Source: Apium graveolens (lineage: Eukaryota; Streptophyta; Magnoliopsida; Apiales; Apiaceae). Taken from it: 64,000 nucleotides of DNA. The notes beneath the pieces are model-generated. The model was not told the origin of the DNA. It saw nothing but the letters and a program-made list of their open reading frames with translations, and searched no databases. Of this stretch, positions 11,055-22,439 are shown one piece after another (within the stretch, counting starts at the first letter, position 1; each line of letters begins with the position of its first letter). The stretch lies in NCBI RefSeq assembly GCF_009905375.1, contig NC_133648.1:30394846-30458845 (forward strand). Reading direction: 5' to 3'. A program made the translations under genes and the position numbers.

Positions 11055-12399
11055 TATCCGTAAGCATCACATCACCATTTCGAGTCAAAAGAAATCCATA
11101 ATTTATCCCGTACTCATGGTGAATCATACTAGATCTACGAGTAACCCGTGTTTCCTGAACATGATTACTTTCAACATTTTGATGTACATCCTGATCTTAT
11201 TCCAACTCTGGTTCAATGTTATCATGTGGTTCTCGATCTTCATCGAGATATATTATCCTCCCACTGATTTTCTTAGAAAGTAGTTATCGATAAAAAAATA
11301 CAGCAGCCCGACAAACAAACACTTTATTCTCGAAAGGATTATAAAACTATACCCTAGTCTCACTTGGATATCCCACAAAATAACAGTTATCTAATTTTGG
11401 TCCAAGCTTGTCAGAGGCTAAACATTTTACAAACGCTTTACGTCCCCAAATTTTCATAAATGACATGCTATGACATTCATCACTCTATATCTCATACGGA
11501 GTATTTTGAACCGCTTTAGTCGGAATTTGGTTAAATGTATATGCAGCCGTTTCTAGAGCATAACCCTAGCAACTGAATGGAAGATCCGCTTGACTCATCA
11601 TCGATCGCACTATGTCCAACAAGGTACGATTTCTCCTCTCAGAATCTCTATTCCATTCAGGTGTTCCAGAAGGAGTAAGTTATGATACACTATCGCACTC
11701 CTTCAAGAAACTCTTGAAATTGAGGTCTAAGTATTCTCCTTCACGATCTGATCGTAAAACTTTTATACTTTTCCCTTGTTTTCTTTTCTACTTCGGCCTT
11801 ATATTCTTTAAACATTTCAAAAGAATCGGATTTATTCTTCATAAGAATCACATATCCATATCTATTAAAATCATCAGTAAATGTTATGAACTAGTATAAG
11901 CCCCCTGCCATCATACGCATTTGACCACATACATCATTATATATAAGTCATAATCATTCGGTGGCCCTTTCACCTGATCAGGTAAAAGAAGCTTTAGTCA
12001 TTTTGTCAATGAGACAAAGTTCGCATCTTCCGTATGATTCAAAATCAAACTTATCCAAGTATTCATCTATATGTAACTCAGAAATTCGTTTCTCATTAAT
12101 ATGGCTTAACGACAATGCTAGAGGTAATGTTTGATTTGAGTCAACTTAGAACATATAAATTGTTAACTAATTATGCAACATTATAAGTCTTATCATTGAA
12201 ATAGAATAAACAACTATTGTTTATTTAATTAAAATGAAAACCTTTCTTGTCCTGACAAGAAATTGACTTAATATATCCGCTAAAGGCAGGCACGTAATAA
12301 TAATTTATCAAGTTCACAATCTCACCTTATTGGAAAAATTAGGTATCGAGTTCCTTCAACTAGAGCAACAACTTTTGCTCCAATTCTAACCCTATAACT

Positions 12400-12646
12400 G
12401 AAACTTGACCATTGCTAGTCTTCTTCTTTAGATCTTCCAAATAAGCTCGACAATTTAACTTCCATTCATCCAGTTATTTCCACAGAAATGACAATCATCT
12501 CCTTTAGCGACACCATTATTAGGCTTCAAAAGCCCTTTGGGATTGGAATTCAGTTTAGCACCGAATAAGATCAAATCTTCACCTTTCCTGTCCACTTTCC
12601 CTTCCCATTTGCATTCCATGTGTACATCATTAATATGGACGTAATT
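12400..12646 (-). pseudogene. Copia Gag zinc-knuckle remnant (region II)
   Basis: The minus strand reads LLKPNNGVAKGDDCHFCGNN then WMNGS, an altered CCHC nucleic-acid-binding knuckle of Gag. The usual GHW after the second Cys is changed to NNW, so the His is lost. The Gag capsid part lies across the inserted Tekay-type element, at 26667-27270. Confidence 0.65.
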
Positions 12647-13807
12647 TGTAACACCCCCAAATCCGGGGTCGGGGATCCGGGTTGTCACGAGTTCCATTTC
12701 CCTTAATAACACCCAATCTTAATAATTACCCAACTACTCTGTACTGTGACCCCACAATAAACACACACACCACACGTTATAGTCTCAGAGATGAACATCC
12801 AAAAATAACCACAAGTCATTTTATTCCACAATTATCTGCCAATACACCTTAAAAGGTTTTCTGAATAAATTTACATTCTTTGCCATTATTACAATTCATA
12901 AATATACATAAATCTGGTACATCAAAAGTTGAAAGCCTAGCATATTGGTAGTTCCTAACTCAGCTACAGTGACATCAACGCCTATAGGAAACTACGGAAT
13001 GTTTCCTATCCGCTCCCGAATTGGGAGCTTGGTCATGTTCATCTTGCCTATCTGATGTTGTGTGATGAAAGAAGAAAGCAAGGGTGAGCAGCAAGCCCAC
13101 CAAAATAATATGTATAATGATTAACAATATATGAGCCTTCTCATAGTACTCATGAAAGTCTTGGTCAAAAGAAATGAACCAAGTTTGATATTTTAATGCG
13201 ATGAAGTCGCAAAATATTTAGTATATATACATATATACTTTTCAAAATATGGGAAGTCCTCTTCCATGCATAATACACACAGAGTTCCAGTTTATAACTG
13301 TATATATAAAAAAATATCGTTGCAAGGTGATCTCATATATCCAACCTTGTCTCAACGTTTTTCCGAAAATCTTTGTCATTCATAAGACAATCATTATCTA
13401 GATATAAGTTTAAAAGATGAAGTTACAAGATACCCCAAAATACTTATATCTTTCCCAAATACTACTTGAACTACCCCCGTTCAAGTTATAATCAGTTTCA
13501 AAGGTTCATCACATAGATGAGACTACAAGACAAGATTTGAATAGATTCAATCTTTGAATATCATTATAAATAATGAAGTTACGAGATACTTCATTAAGTC
13601 CCGATATATAAATATATTCATATATATCTCCCATACATTTCCTGAAAACCTCTGTCATGTAAAGTATGAACAGAGTTGCAATATCCAATGAATTTGGAAG
13701 GAAAAGAATTTTGGCATAAACCAGATATCTTGCTGATCAGGCAAAGATACCAATAAGTAACCTTTTCTACTAGTAGATGGATGAATCCCCCACCGGTCAT
13801 CACCCTG

Positions 13808-13916
13808 GCCACATAAGGACCTTGTGCTGGACCGCCACCCGGCCTCTTACGCGTTGATGGACTGCCACCCAGCCACTTACACATTGATAGACCGTACCCC
13901 GGCCTGTCGCTTATGC
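13808..13916. repeat. 30-bp triplet minisatellite in Tekay-type LTR
   Basis: Three imperfect GC-richer units centre on GGGTGGCAGTCCATC-like sequence (minus strand). Equivalent arrays occur in every full LTR here: about 23600-23708, 38431-38515 and 60072-60156. They stand out in base composition from the AT-rich LTR around them. Confidence 0.75.
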
Positions 13917-14394
13917 CGACTCAATTAGATGGGCTTACTTCCCGAACATTGGGCAAGTAATCAATTCATTCATCAAAACAGCAATCTTGTTGCGAATATA
14001 AAATACACCACAGAGCCGGATCCCTTAGATTTTTTGAGCGAGTATTCAAGTCCCCTTAAAATGGAAGATCTTGAATTTGGAAACAAGTTTTGGGATCCTC
14101 TCTACCTTTTAAATTCATTTTGAAGACTCGAAAACATTTTTAAGAATGTTTGGAGTAATGCTGATTTAATAAAATAAATCAGTCCCAATATGAAAGAAAT
14201 ATCTGAATATTATTATTTAAATAATATTCCCATAAAGAATAATTGAGGTAGAAGTTGGAAAACTTATACTTGAATGAATAGTAATTAATCAAAGATATAC
14301 TTATACGAAAATAATATCTTTATTTGAATAATCAAAAATAAGTTTGATTATCGACACCTTATTCTTTAATACAATAAAGAATATTATTAAGTAA

Positions 14395-14720
14395 TAAGCG
14401 GAGTCATAATACCTCGAATGAATACTATAAATAATATTCATAAAATAAAGGAGTCATACATCCTCAAATGAATATCCAAGTAATATTCAATAATAATATA
14501 AACTGAGTCATAAGCCCTCGAATGAATATTCAAATAATATTCAAATAATAAAATAAACTGAGTCATAAGCCCTCGAATGAATATTCAAATAATATTCAAA
14601 TAATAAAATAAACTGAGTCATAAGCCCTCGAATGAATATTCAAATAATATTCAAATAATAAAATAAACTGAGTCATAAGCCCTCGAATGAATACTCAAAT
14701 TAATATTCAATTAAGTAAAA
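14395..14720. repeat. 55-bp tandem repeat inside the LTR
   Basis: Four nearly perfect 55-bp units start at 14502, 14557, 14612 and 14667 (ACTGAGTCATAAGCCCTCGA then an AT-rich part), preceded by two diverged units. The right LTR carries the same array at about 24190-24510. The plus element has a shorter, more diverged version at 37735-37920. Confidence 0.9.
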
Positions 14721-16870
14721 TAAAGGTATCGAATAAACCTTATTCGATCCATAGTTTTAAAAACTATATCCATATATATATAAATATATAAATATATATA
14801 TATAATATACTCGGGAACATCGACTCCCGGTTTAGAAATATGTTCACCTTTTATCCCCTATACTAAGGGTATACGCAACTACTTGCTTATTTCTAGCATA
14901 GGTATTATGCAACTATAAGCATTGAAATTAACAGATAGATAACCAGATTATGAAACAGACATGCATATATACCATATCAGCATGCTCCAATATATCGCAA
15001 AATTTGCTAATAACAATCATGCACTATCACAAGATAATGCATATACATATATTTACATCACAACAACAGTATATCGGGTAGAAAACTTGCCTGAGCGACT
15101 GGGGGTTACGAATGGCTCGGGACGAGTCTGGTAACCTATAAGCAACAAGTAAGTTGGAATTAAACCAAAGTCACTTGTAAATCTATACTTTAACTAACTT
15201 AGACTCTAACGTTTATTCTGCGCTTACTGATTCTCTTAAGTCACTCGAGTACCCTCGGCTCCACCATTTTTAATAATTTAACCTTTACGAGTTTTAATGC
15301 GATTCCTTCGCGAGTGTCTTACCAACTGCCTAACACACTTACCATAAATGTTTCATACATTAATTAACCCTTTTTGGTCTTTAACCTATGTTTCAAAGTA
15401 AGGCGAGGGGAAAAGTTTCATTCGCAAAACGCCGTTACTTGAAACGGTCGTTTCTCCTAAACCGTGCATCGGAATCGAACGAACTACATATCAAAACGAA
15501 GCTCGTAACACGAACTATCTAAACATGGCAATGGTCATAATCTAGCAGGGGGTTCTCGGGTCCTAATGTTATGCACAAAAACAGTCTAAAGAAAATCGGA
15601 CGTTACGATGGCTATGTTTACGCGATTTCCCAATTTAAAACCATTCAAAACCAACCCAATTCAACCTCAATCCAACATACAACCAACATCCATCCTTATC
15701 ACATCATAACAACCCCAACCAATTAAATTTTAACATTCATACTTATGCCTAAGCTTGAATTTAACTATACTACATTCTTTTAATCAAAACAACAACATTT
15801 ACCAATCCAACAACATCCCAAAACTCACTAATCTCTACATACACAACCATCAAGCCTCTCATGAACTAAAATACTCATATTATTCTCTTAACATTCAATA
15901 ACAAAGTTTGGTTAAGAGATTATACCTTCCTTGAAGCTTTTTAACACAACACAAGAGCTTTGAATGCCTAAAGAACCTTGATCCTTGCTTGTATAACCTT
16001 AATCTTTCATAAAAATTCAAGAAAACTAAAGTTATTTCTTGAAGGTTACTATTCACCATCTTCTTCCTTGATTTATTGGAAGAGATTATGAAGGAATTAG
16101 GAGCTTAAACTTATAGCATATCCATAACTATGTACAAGGAAGCTTAGATAATTACCTTGTGATTTAACAATGCTTGGAACTTGATTTTTGATTTTTCTTC
16201 CTTTGAAAAAGATGAAAAGCCGAGAGCAATGTTTGAAGAATGAAAAATTTTGTGTTTGCTTTGATTTATTTTGGCTAGCTAGGTTGTTTTGGTTTTGTTT
16301 TTGGTTAATTACCCTTCTAACCTTGAACTTTGTGTGGTTTACAATCATCCAACAATTCCTTCCCTTTTTGTCATGCCTATGTCACCTTGCACATGTCATA
16401 ATGCTCCCACTTGTCCACACCTTGTGGTTTGATGATGTCACAATCCCTGGCTTCTTGTACAAGCTTGTCTCTTGGTCACTTATTTGTTTTACGGTTCGCT
16501 TATCTTTCGTTCTCGTTTATCGTTTGAGGGATCATACCCGGGATCTTATTACTTAGGTTCCCTTAACCTTTATCAATATATTATATTCCTTTTATGATCC
16601 TCTCCTATAATCCTTTAATTTAAATCCTTTTTATCCTGTTACCTTTTTCTCAATTCTTTCCGTATCTAGTGGATTTCCGGGAAAAATCAAAGTGTTCGGA
16701 ATTGGATTCTGACGATCTTTACATACACTTATATACCATATAGAGTACTAATAAAATCTCAGAATATCCATAACAGAACCCCTACATAGTGTGACATGAA
16801 AAGTTTTCTCATTCAGCAAAAACACTATTCATAAGGGTTTCAAAAATTTCCAAAAATTGGGGTTATTACA

Positions 16871-16889
16871 GTCTCCCCTCCTTAAAAGG
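16871..16889 (-). other. Polypurine tract of minus Tekay-type element
   Basis: The minus strand reads CCTTTTAAGGAGGGGAGAC directly before the LTR start TGTAATAACC. The identical tract precedes the LTR at 57207. It primes plus-strand DNA synthesis. Confidence 0.85.
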
Positions 16890-17670
16890 ATTCCGTCCCG
16901 GAATCAAATAGAAAACAAATGGGGATACTTTCTTAGCATTACACTTTCTAACTCTCGAGTAAATTTTCCCATATTGTGGTCCTGCCACCAAACTCTTCCT
17001 AGTTTGATAATCCTTCCCCTAAGCACTTGTTCCTTTTCACTCTATAACCCTTCCTGGTTGCTCCATATAGGTTACGTCGGGTTGCATGTCTATGCGCTCA
17101 TATGCCCCTATTTATCTGGCATCTGAATTACACTTCCTTAACATTGATACGTGAAACATGTGTTACGAACTTGCTACATGTTCGGGGTTAGGGCTAGCTC
17201 ATATGATAACTTCCCAATATGTCTTAATATATCCAATGGTCCAACAATTCGTGGACTTAGCTTTCATTTCTTTCCGAACCTCATCCTTCCTTTCCAAGGG
17301 AATACCTATAACAACACTAGGTCCCCTACTTCCTATTCTTTGTCCTTTCGTGTCAAATCAACATATTTATCATGTCCATCTTGGGCTACTACCTGCCGTC
17401 CTCTGATTAGATCTATTATATCCCTGGTCCTTTGGACAACTGCGGGTCCGAACATCTTGCGCTCTACAACTTAATCCTAACATAAGGGAGATCGACATTG
17501 TCTTCCCTCAAGGATCTCATAAGGCGGTACCTCGATACTAACATACGATCGATTATCATGAGATAACTTAATCTGCGTTAAGTGATCATTCCAAATTCTT
17601 TCAAGTTTATCGCATGGAATTTTATCACAGCTTCTAGCACTATAGCTTTGGCGTCTCAATACCCATTCTT
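16890..17670 (-). pseudogene. Chromovirus integrase C-terminus and GPY/F to chromodomain remnant
   Basis: The minus strand contains LERIWNDHLTQIKLSHDNRS and PYEILEGRQCRSPLC (17477-17659), the conserved end of the gypsy integrase core. Scraps of the GPY/F module and chromodomain-type tail lie toward 16890. It is collinear with 56410-57190 in the plus element. The integrase zinc finger and most of the catalytic core are missing upstream, and stops are frequent, so it encodes nothing usable. Confidence 0.75.
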
Positions 17671-20600
17671 TTCCAGTTCGTAATCGCTACTACCTTCCGT
17701 TCCTAATATTATACTGGTTATACTTTTGCTCGTTAGCGTTCTATAACCTTTTAATAACCACGTCAACCTTAGTATCACGAATGTATTTCCATTCCGAATA
17801 CTACCATAACTTTACTACTCCTTTTTCAGCTGCTTCTATCTTTGGAAGCTTAATCCTTCATATAGAAGTAAAGGAATTTGTTGAGAGATCACTATGATCA
17901 TGAACACTTGTTATATCGCTTAGTTAGTACAGAAGGTGGCCAGCCTTTAGTACTTGACAAGCAATTAAACAATAGCTGGTATCCTACTAGGCTTCTATCA
18001 CACAGATAGATAGTCATTCGGCAATACCTCCCCTTTCTGGAAGGGTTGTTCTTCTAAGCTTACATGAAATGAAAAGAAGAGAAAAGAACGAATTGAAGAG
18101 AATTGTATATATGAAAAAAAAATATACTGCCACAAAATATCTGGCTTGGAAACTACCTCTGAACTATAGAGGTTTGTCATAGGAGAACAAATCATATACG
18201 TATATAAATCAACATTAAGCATTATAGCCTCGTATTTCCCATGCCTAAATATTTTCGCTATCCCGTCCATCATTCTATGGACCCACACTCTTCCTCGAGC
18301 TTATACATAATCACCTTTGAAACTCCCTCGACATCGAAAATCGAATCTGGGATCTCATTCTATACATCATCGTTACTAGAATTCTATGCTTGCACCGCAA
18401 CCTTCCTCGTATAATAATACGACTCTCTATTGATAAGAAAGAATAATTATTTACTAGGTAGATACTCTACTTAATTAGTCTATCAATGATAACTTATACA
18501 CTACCACGACCCGATTAGTGGTACTCAATCTCAACATCCATTCCAATACAACTCTCACAGTTGTAATCAGCTCACCACTCGCAGAATCATTGCTGCATTA
18601 CTATGGTCCACTACTAACTTACTGTCGTCATTCACTTTCCATAAAATCTTAATATCTAACCATACGGAGTCCATACATGTCGTATAGAATACTTCTAAGG
18701 AGTTAACATAATCACCAATCATAATTCATGAAGAACACTCCAAACTCTGACGTACTTTCATGACATGAAGCAGATAAAATTACAGAAGAGTTTCAATCAA
18801 AGCAACGATAGCAGGTTAATACCATTCTTAGTCATATGCCTTAAATAGAAGACTTAACTCAAAGGTTCGTTTAGTCCTTTTTGAATCATGGTCCTGGATT
18901 ATTCTCAAGATAGTACCTCCTAAGATAGATAGCCCGCTCATGGCGATTACACGAATTAAACCTTTACTAACTACTATTACGGTTGGGTATTGCACAGCCA
19001 TCAGAAGGAATGACAATCTTCCAACCCAAAATACAACCATCACAGCTTTAACCATCATCACTGTATCCCTCTCGCACGAGCGCCTATAATTATCCTCTTA
19101 CATTTAAAGTGTCGGCCACCTCTTTGGCCTTTCCTGATAGTAATATTTCCTTACAATCAATGTCATCTTAACCACTTTCACAAATTTTCTACCCTATTTC
19201 CGATCACTGCTTGAGTGAAGATGTTTTCCTTAAAATCAGATGGGTAAAAAAATATCACCATTTTTCCATAAGTTATTGCCTCAGTTTTTAGAGGCTAATC
19301 ACTGTCAAGACTGACTCTCAATCATACTTAGAACATCTTTTATCCTAGGCCCTAATTGCCCTGAACAATTTCGACCTTTACTGGTTCGATCCATACTTTC
19401 TCGTGGTTTAACACGTGCCCCACTTGGCATCATTATAATTACGTCATTTTTCCTTTATCAAAATTTCTATTCTTGAGAATTTTAAATATTACCTTTCTCC
19501 TTGTAAAACCTCTAAGGTTATCCTTCAATCGTTCCTCCTGTATTCCCTAGATACAGGGCATATCAAAATACCATTTACTAATACTAGAACCATTATCTAT
19601 ATACTTCTGAAAAATTTCTCCACTGATTCTTAAAGGTTGTTGTTACCTTAACCCTTTCCCAATCATACTGTCAAAACTCATACTGTCCCTATTAAGGGTG
19701 AAATGCCAACCTTTATGCATTCCCCTAGGATTCATTTTAAGTTACCGATGTTCTATCCTTAATTCCACCTTTAAAAGGTACATGCATCCTTCCATGGATA
19801 AATCAAGTCATATATCCCTGATAAGGGTGTCTTATTCAATCATTCCCACCTCGATAGTACATGTCTAATTTCACAATAACATCTGTATTCAAAATGGGGT
19901 CAATCAATATGGCCTCCAAAAGATAACAACGGTTATCCACTTGTCTTGCCTAATTTGGTAACGATAACAAGGATGTTCTAGAAGATATTGGTCGTGTTCA
20001 ACGTGAACTTCTTCTTAATAATTCCTTATTTACTTTTGTTGTTTATCTCAACAGTCACCTCAATGTTGGGATATCTTTCATACCTGGCGTCTCCCTTTCT
20101 GGGTATCAAGCCACCGGTCTTACACTTCACATTCTTGAAGGTCACTTCCTTTATCCAATTTTCCTAATTTCTTACTTCCTTGTCTCTTTAGTCTATCCGC
20201 GTCTCATTATTTATCCTTCGAATTATCTCAAGGTTTCCTCGAATCCTTCCAACTTACAGGGGATAAAATATATGTATCTCTTATGCCTTCAACCGTCAAC
20301 TTTAACTCATGGTGAATCACCCTCATCCTGACGATCATATACTTTTCTATTTCTATTAATATGAGTCTTTAGGGTTTCCTCATACCCAACTCCCTTATCA
20401 TTCCTCAAACTCTGTTGCCTTTATATTCCTTTCCACTTCAATTCCTTTTTATTTTCCTTTCTCTTATCATTATTTCATGAACCAACACAACATAAGCATT
20501 GATTTCAAATATCCCGTCATTCTGGATTCGCGTCTTCAGAACGAATCTTAACAACTTTTACAGCTTAGATTCATAATTCATCATACTCGTCTGCATTTGT

Positions 20601-21190
20601 TCTGGCTCTAAAGCTTTTACACTATCTCCATAACCTTGGGAAGTACTTTCCTGAAAACAATTGACTGAACTTAAATCAGTTTATTATAATCTCTTGCTCC
20701 GTGCCTTCCTTGGCCTTTCACCGGCGGGTGGCCTCTCTCTTAGGAGGGTAAGTGACAAAAACAGTCTTTTGTGATTCGTCAATCATTTAGAATCTCAAAT
20801 AATTCCTATATTTCCTTTAGCCAGGCTCTTGCCTCGACTGGGTCAACCTGTTCCTTGGAACTCTGAGAGCTTAGCGACTTAAAGGTCCTGAAAGAATTTC
20901 TCACCGCATTGTTTCCTCAGGGTGGTGGTTGGGAATAATAGTCTAAGTTTTTTCTAGAAAGGTCCATAAATTATCATATAGGAGTACCGTCTCGGGTCTC
21001 CTTTCCTTACTCGACTTTCCGTTTCCTTAGTATGAAATGTTTCATCCTTCTCCCATACTTGGGGTTATCTTATACGTTAAAATCCTCATTTTCCACTTCA
21101 TTATGTTATGGGTTCCTTCTATCTTGATGGCGACCTCCCTGACTATCACGTTCAGGGTTTGCTCTAAATCTTATTCCTCAAACTAGCTTT
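17671..21190 (-). pseudogene. Degraded Tekay-type gag/pol middle region
   Basis: About 3.5 kb has no frame over 100 codons in the sense direction. Recognisable pieces are a Gag scrap (DPVEARAWLKE-like, near 20820-20880) and a second, poorer RNase H scrap (GKAKEVADTL-like, near 19110). It aligns with 52920-56400 of the plus element, so its decay predates their separation. I cannot assign the rest. Confidence 0.55.
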
Positions 21191-21199
21191 CATCTAAGA

Positions 21200-22000
21200 T
21201 CTCATCTTTAAGCTCTTGAACATTTGGAACCCAAATTCTGTAGGAATACCTCATTATTCCCTTCTCATCTTTCTCGGTATTAACCTCTTATCTATTTGTT
21301 GGCTCTCTGCCTTCATTCATCACTCTTTCTGGCACAATATGTTCTTTTCCGATAATTCGGACTATATTGTAATCTCAAACAGCCTTTCGGTACCGGCTCC
21401 GGTTACCTTCACTTCTATTTCCAAAATCTCTTATAAACTCTCCCGAAGACCTTATCATCTTGAGCCTCTCCTTTTTACTAAGGGCATCAGCCACCACATT
21501 GGCTTTCCCCGAATGATAAAGAATCTCCCAATCATAATTCTTGATTAGCTCTAACCGCCTCCTCTGGCGTATGTTGAGCTCTTTTTACGTGAAAATGTAC
21601 TAGAGCACTTATGGCTTAGGTAATTCTCGCACTTCTCTCCATACAAGTAGTGCCTCCAATCTTTAGGGTAAAACTATTGCCACGAGCCTAAGCTCATGGG
21701 CGGGGATATCGAATTTCATATTACCTTAATTGTCTTGACGCGTACGCGATTACCTTGCTGTGCTGTATGAGAAGCACCCTAATTCCTTATGCGAAGCGTC
21801 ACTACACTTCACAAAATCTCATTTTCCATCCGGCAACGCCAACATAGGGAACGTCACCAACCTTTGCTTCGGTTCTTAAAAGTTGTTCTCGCATTTCTCT
21901 GTCCATTCGAACTTCTCAGTCTTACGAGTAAGCCGCGTTAAAGGGGCTACTATCTTTACAAACTTGAACGAACCTCCGGTAGTGACCGGCCAATCCTACC
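21200..22000 (-). pseudogene. RNase H and integrase N-terminal remnant joined to gag start
   Basis: The minus strand reads GLAGHYRRF (the RT-RNase H connection) from about 22000, then HYLYGEKC and ELIK-YD-EILYHSGKANVV ADALSKKE further on, typical of the Tekay clade. It begins directly after the gag start remnant, so the protease and reverse transcriptase expected between them are absent. The junction has the same bases as at about 52070 in the plus element. Confidence 0.75.
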
Positions 22001-22390
22001 TCTGGGAGTTGCCCTAACCATGGTCATCCATTCATCAGTGGTCCTTTATTCATTCTTGTCAGGATCCTCCACGAGATCCTCCTCAGCAACAATCCCATCT
22101 AGGACAACATCCTCAACCACTACATCCTCAATATCAACATCATCCGGTCCTGCATTAGGACACTCTATCGGATCCACAATCCGATCTCCAATTAGTAATA
22201 AAACATCATCGCGCTGTTGCTCCTCAACCTCAGGGTTCGGAGTCCCGCTACTCTATATGATAATGAACTACGCTTCTATCGCTACATTTATAAGGGTTCC
22301 CATAAGGGTTTTAACTGTCAGTACTACGTTAGGTAGTCCGACTATGAACTTGGCAAGAGTTCTTATTATCTTAGTGAACTTATTATCTTA
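22001..22390 (-). pseudogene. Acidic gag N-terminal remnant
   Basis: The minus frame reads an Asp/Glu/Val-rich stretch (PDDVDIEDV, VEDVVLDGIVAEEDLVEDP) that ends in a TAA also present in the plus element. It lies just after the primer site, where gag should begin. The plus-element copy (51842-52070) carries one more stop (TAA for CAA). Calling it gag is inferred from position only. Confidence 0.5.
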
Positions 22391-22423
22391 ACGTCCCATC
22401 ATCTCTGAGGTTTATAACGCTTA

Positions 22424-22435
22424 GCTCTGATACCA
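22424..22435 (-). other. Primer-binding site of minus Tekay-type element
   Basis: Minus-strand TGGTATCAGAGC lies four bases after the end of the 5' LTR (22440). It is the initiator tRNA-Met type. Confidence 0.93.
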
Positions 22436-22439
22436 TTTC

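Larger units (their letters stand above)
9573..12646 (-). mobile_element. Angela-like copia internal region II, 3' part (pol)
   Basis: From left to right on the plus strand: a polypurine tract (minus strand AAGTGGGAGAT at 9573-9583), then remnants of RNase H, reverse transcriptase, integrase and the gag zinc knuckle. It is interrupted at 12646 by the minus-strand Tekay-type element and continues at 26667 with gag and leader. Joining across the TAATT duplication restores collinearity with region I. Confidence 0.85.
12647..16870 (-). repeat. 3' LTR of minus Tekay-type element
   Basis: It runs from TGTAACACCCCC on the plus strand to GGGGTTATTACA. It holds a 55-bp tandem array (14395-14720), a 30-bp triplet array (about 13808-13916), AT-microsatellites near 14770-14810 and the LTR mini-frame, here broken by a TAG codon. 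The polypurine tract follows at 16871. Confidence 0.93.

Noticed and set aside
13618..13884. 88-codon minus-strand frame with Arg/Gly/Pro-rich start (copy at 23346-23681)
   Set aside because: Its start is the 30-bp GC-rich triplet array of the LTR read in frame; the tail is LTR sequence.
16188..16556. 122-codon plus-strand frame, hydrophobic, present again at 25979-26347
   Set aside because: It lies in both LTRs of the minus Tekay-type element, antisense to the element, and its duplication simply follows from the LTR pair. Composition reflects AT-rich sequence, with no domain seen.
22020..22391. 123-codon plus-strand Ser/Thr-rich frame
   Set aside because: It is the antisense shadow of the acidic gag-start remnant (Asp/Glu codons read backwards give Ser/Ile/Thr runs).
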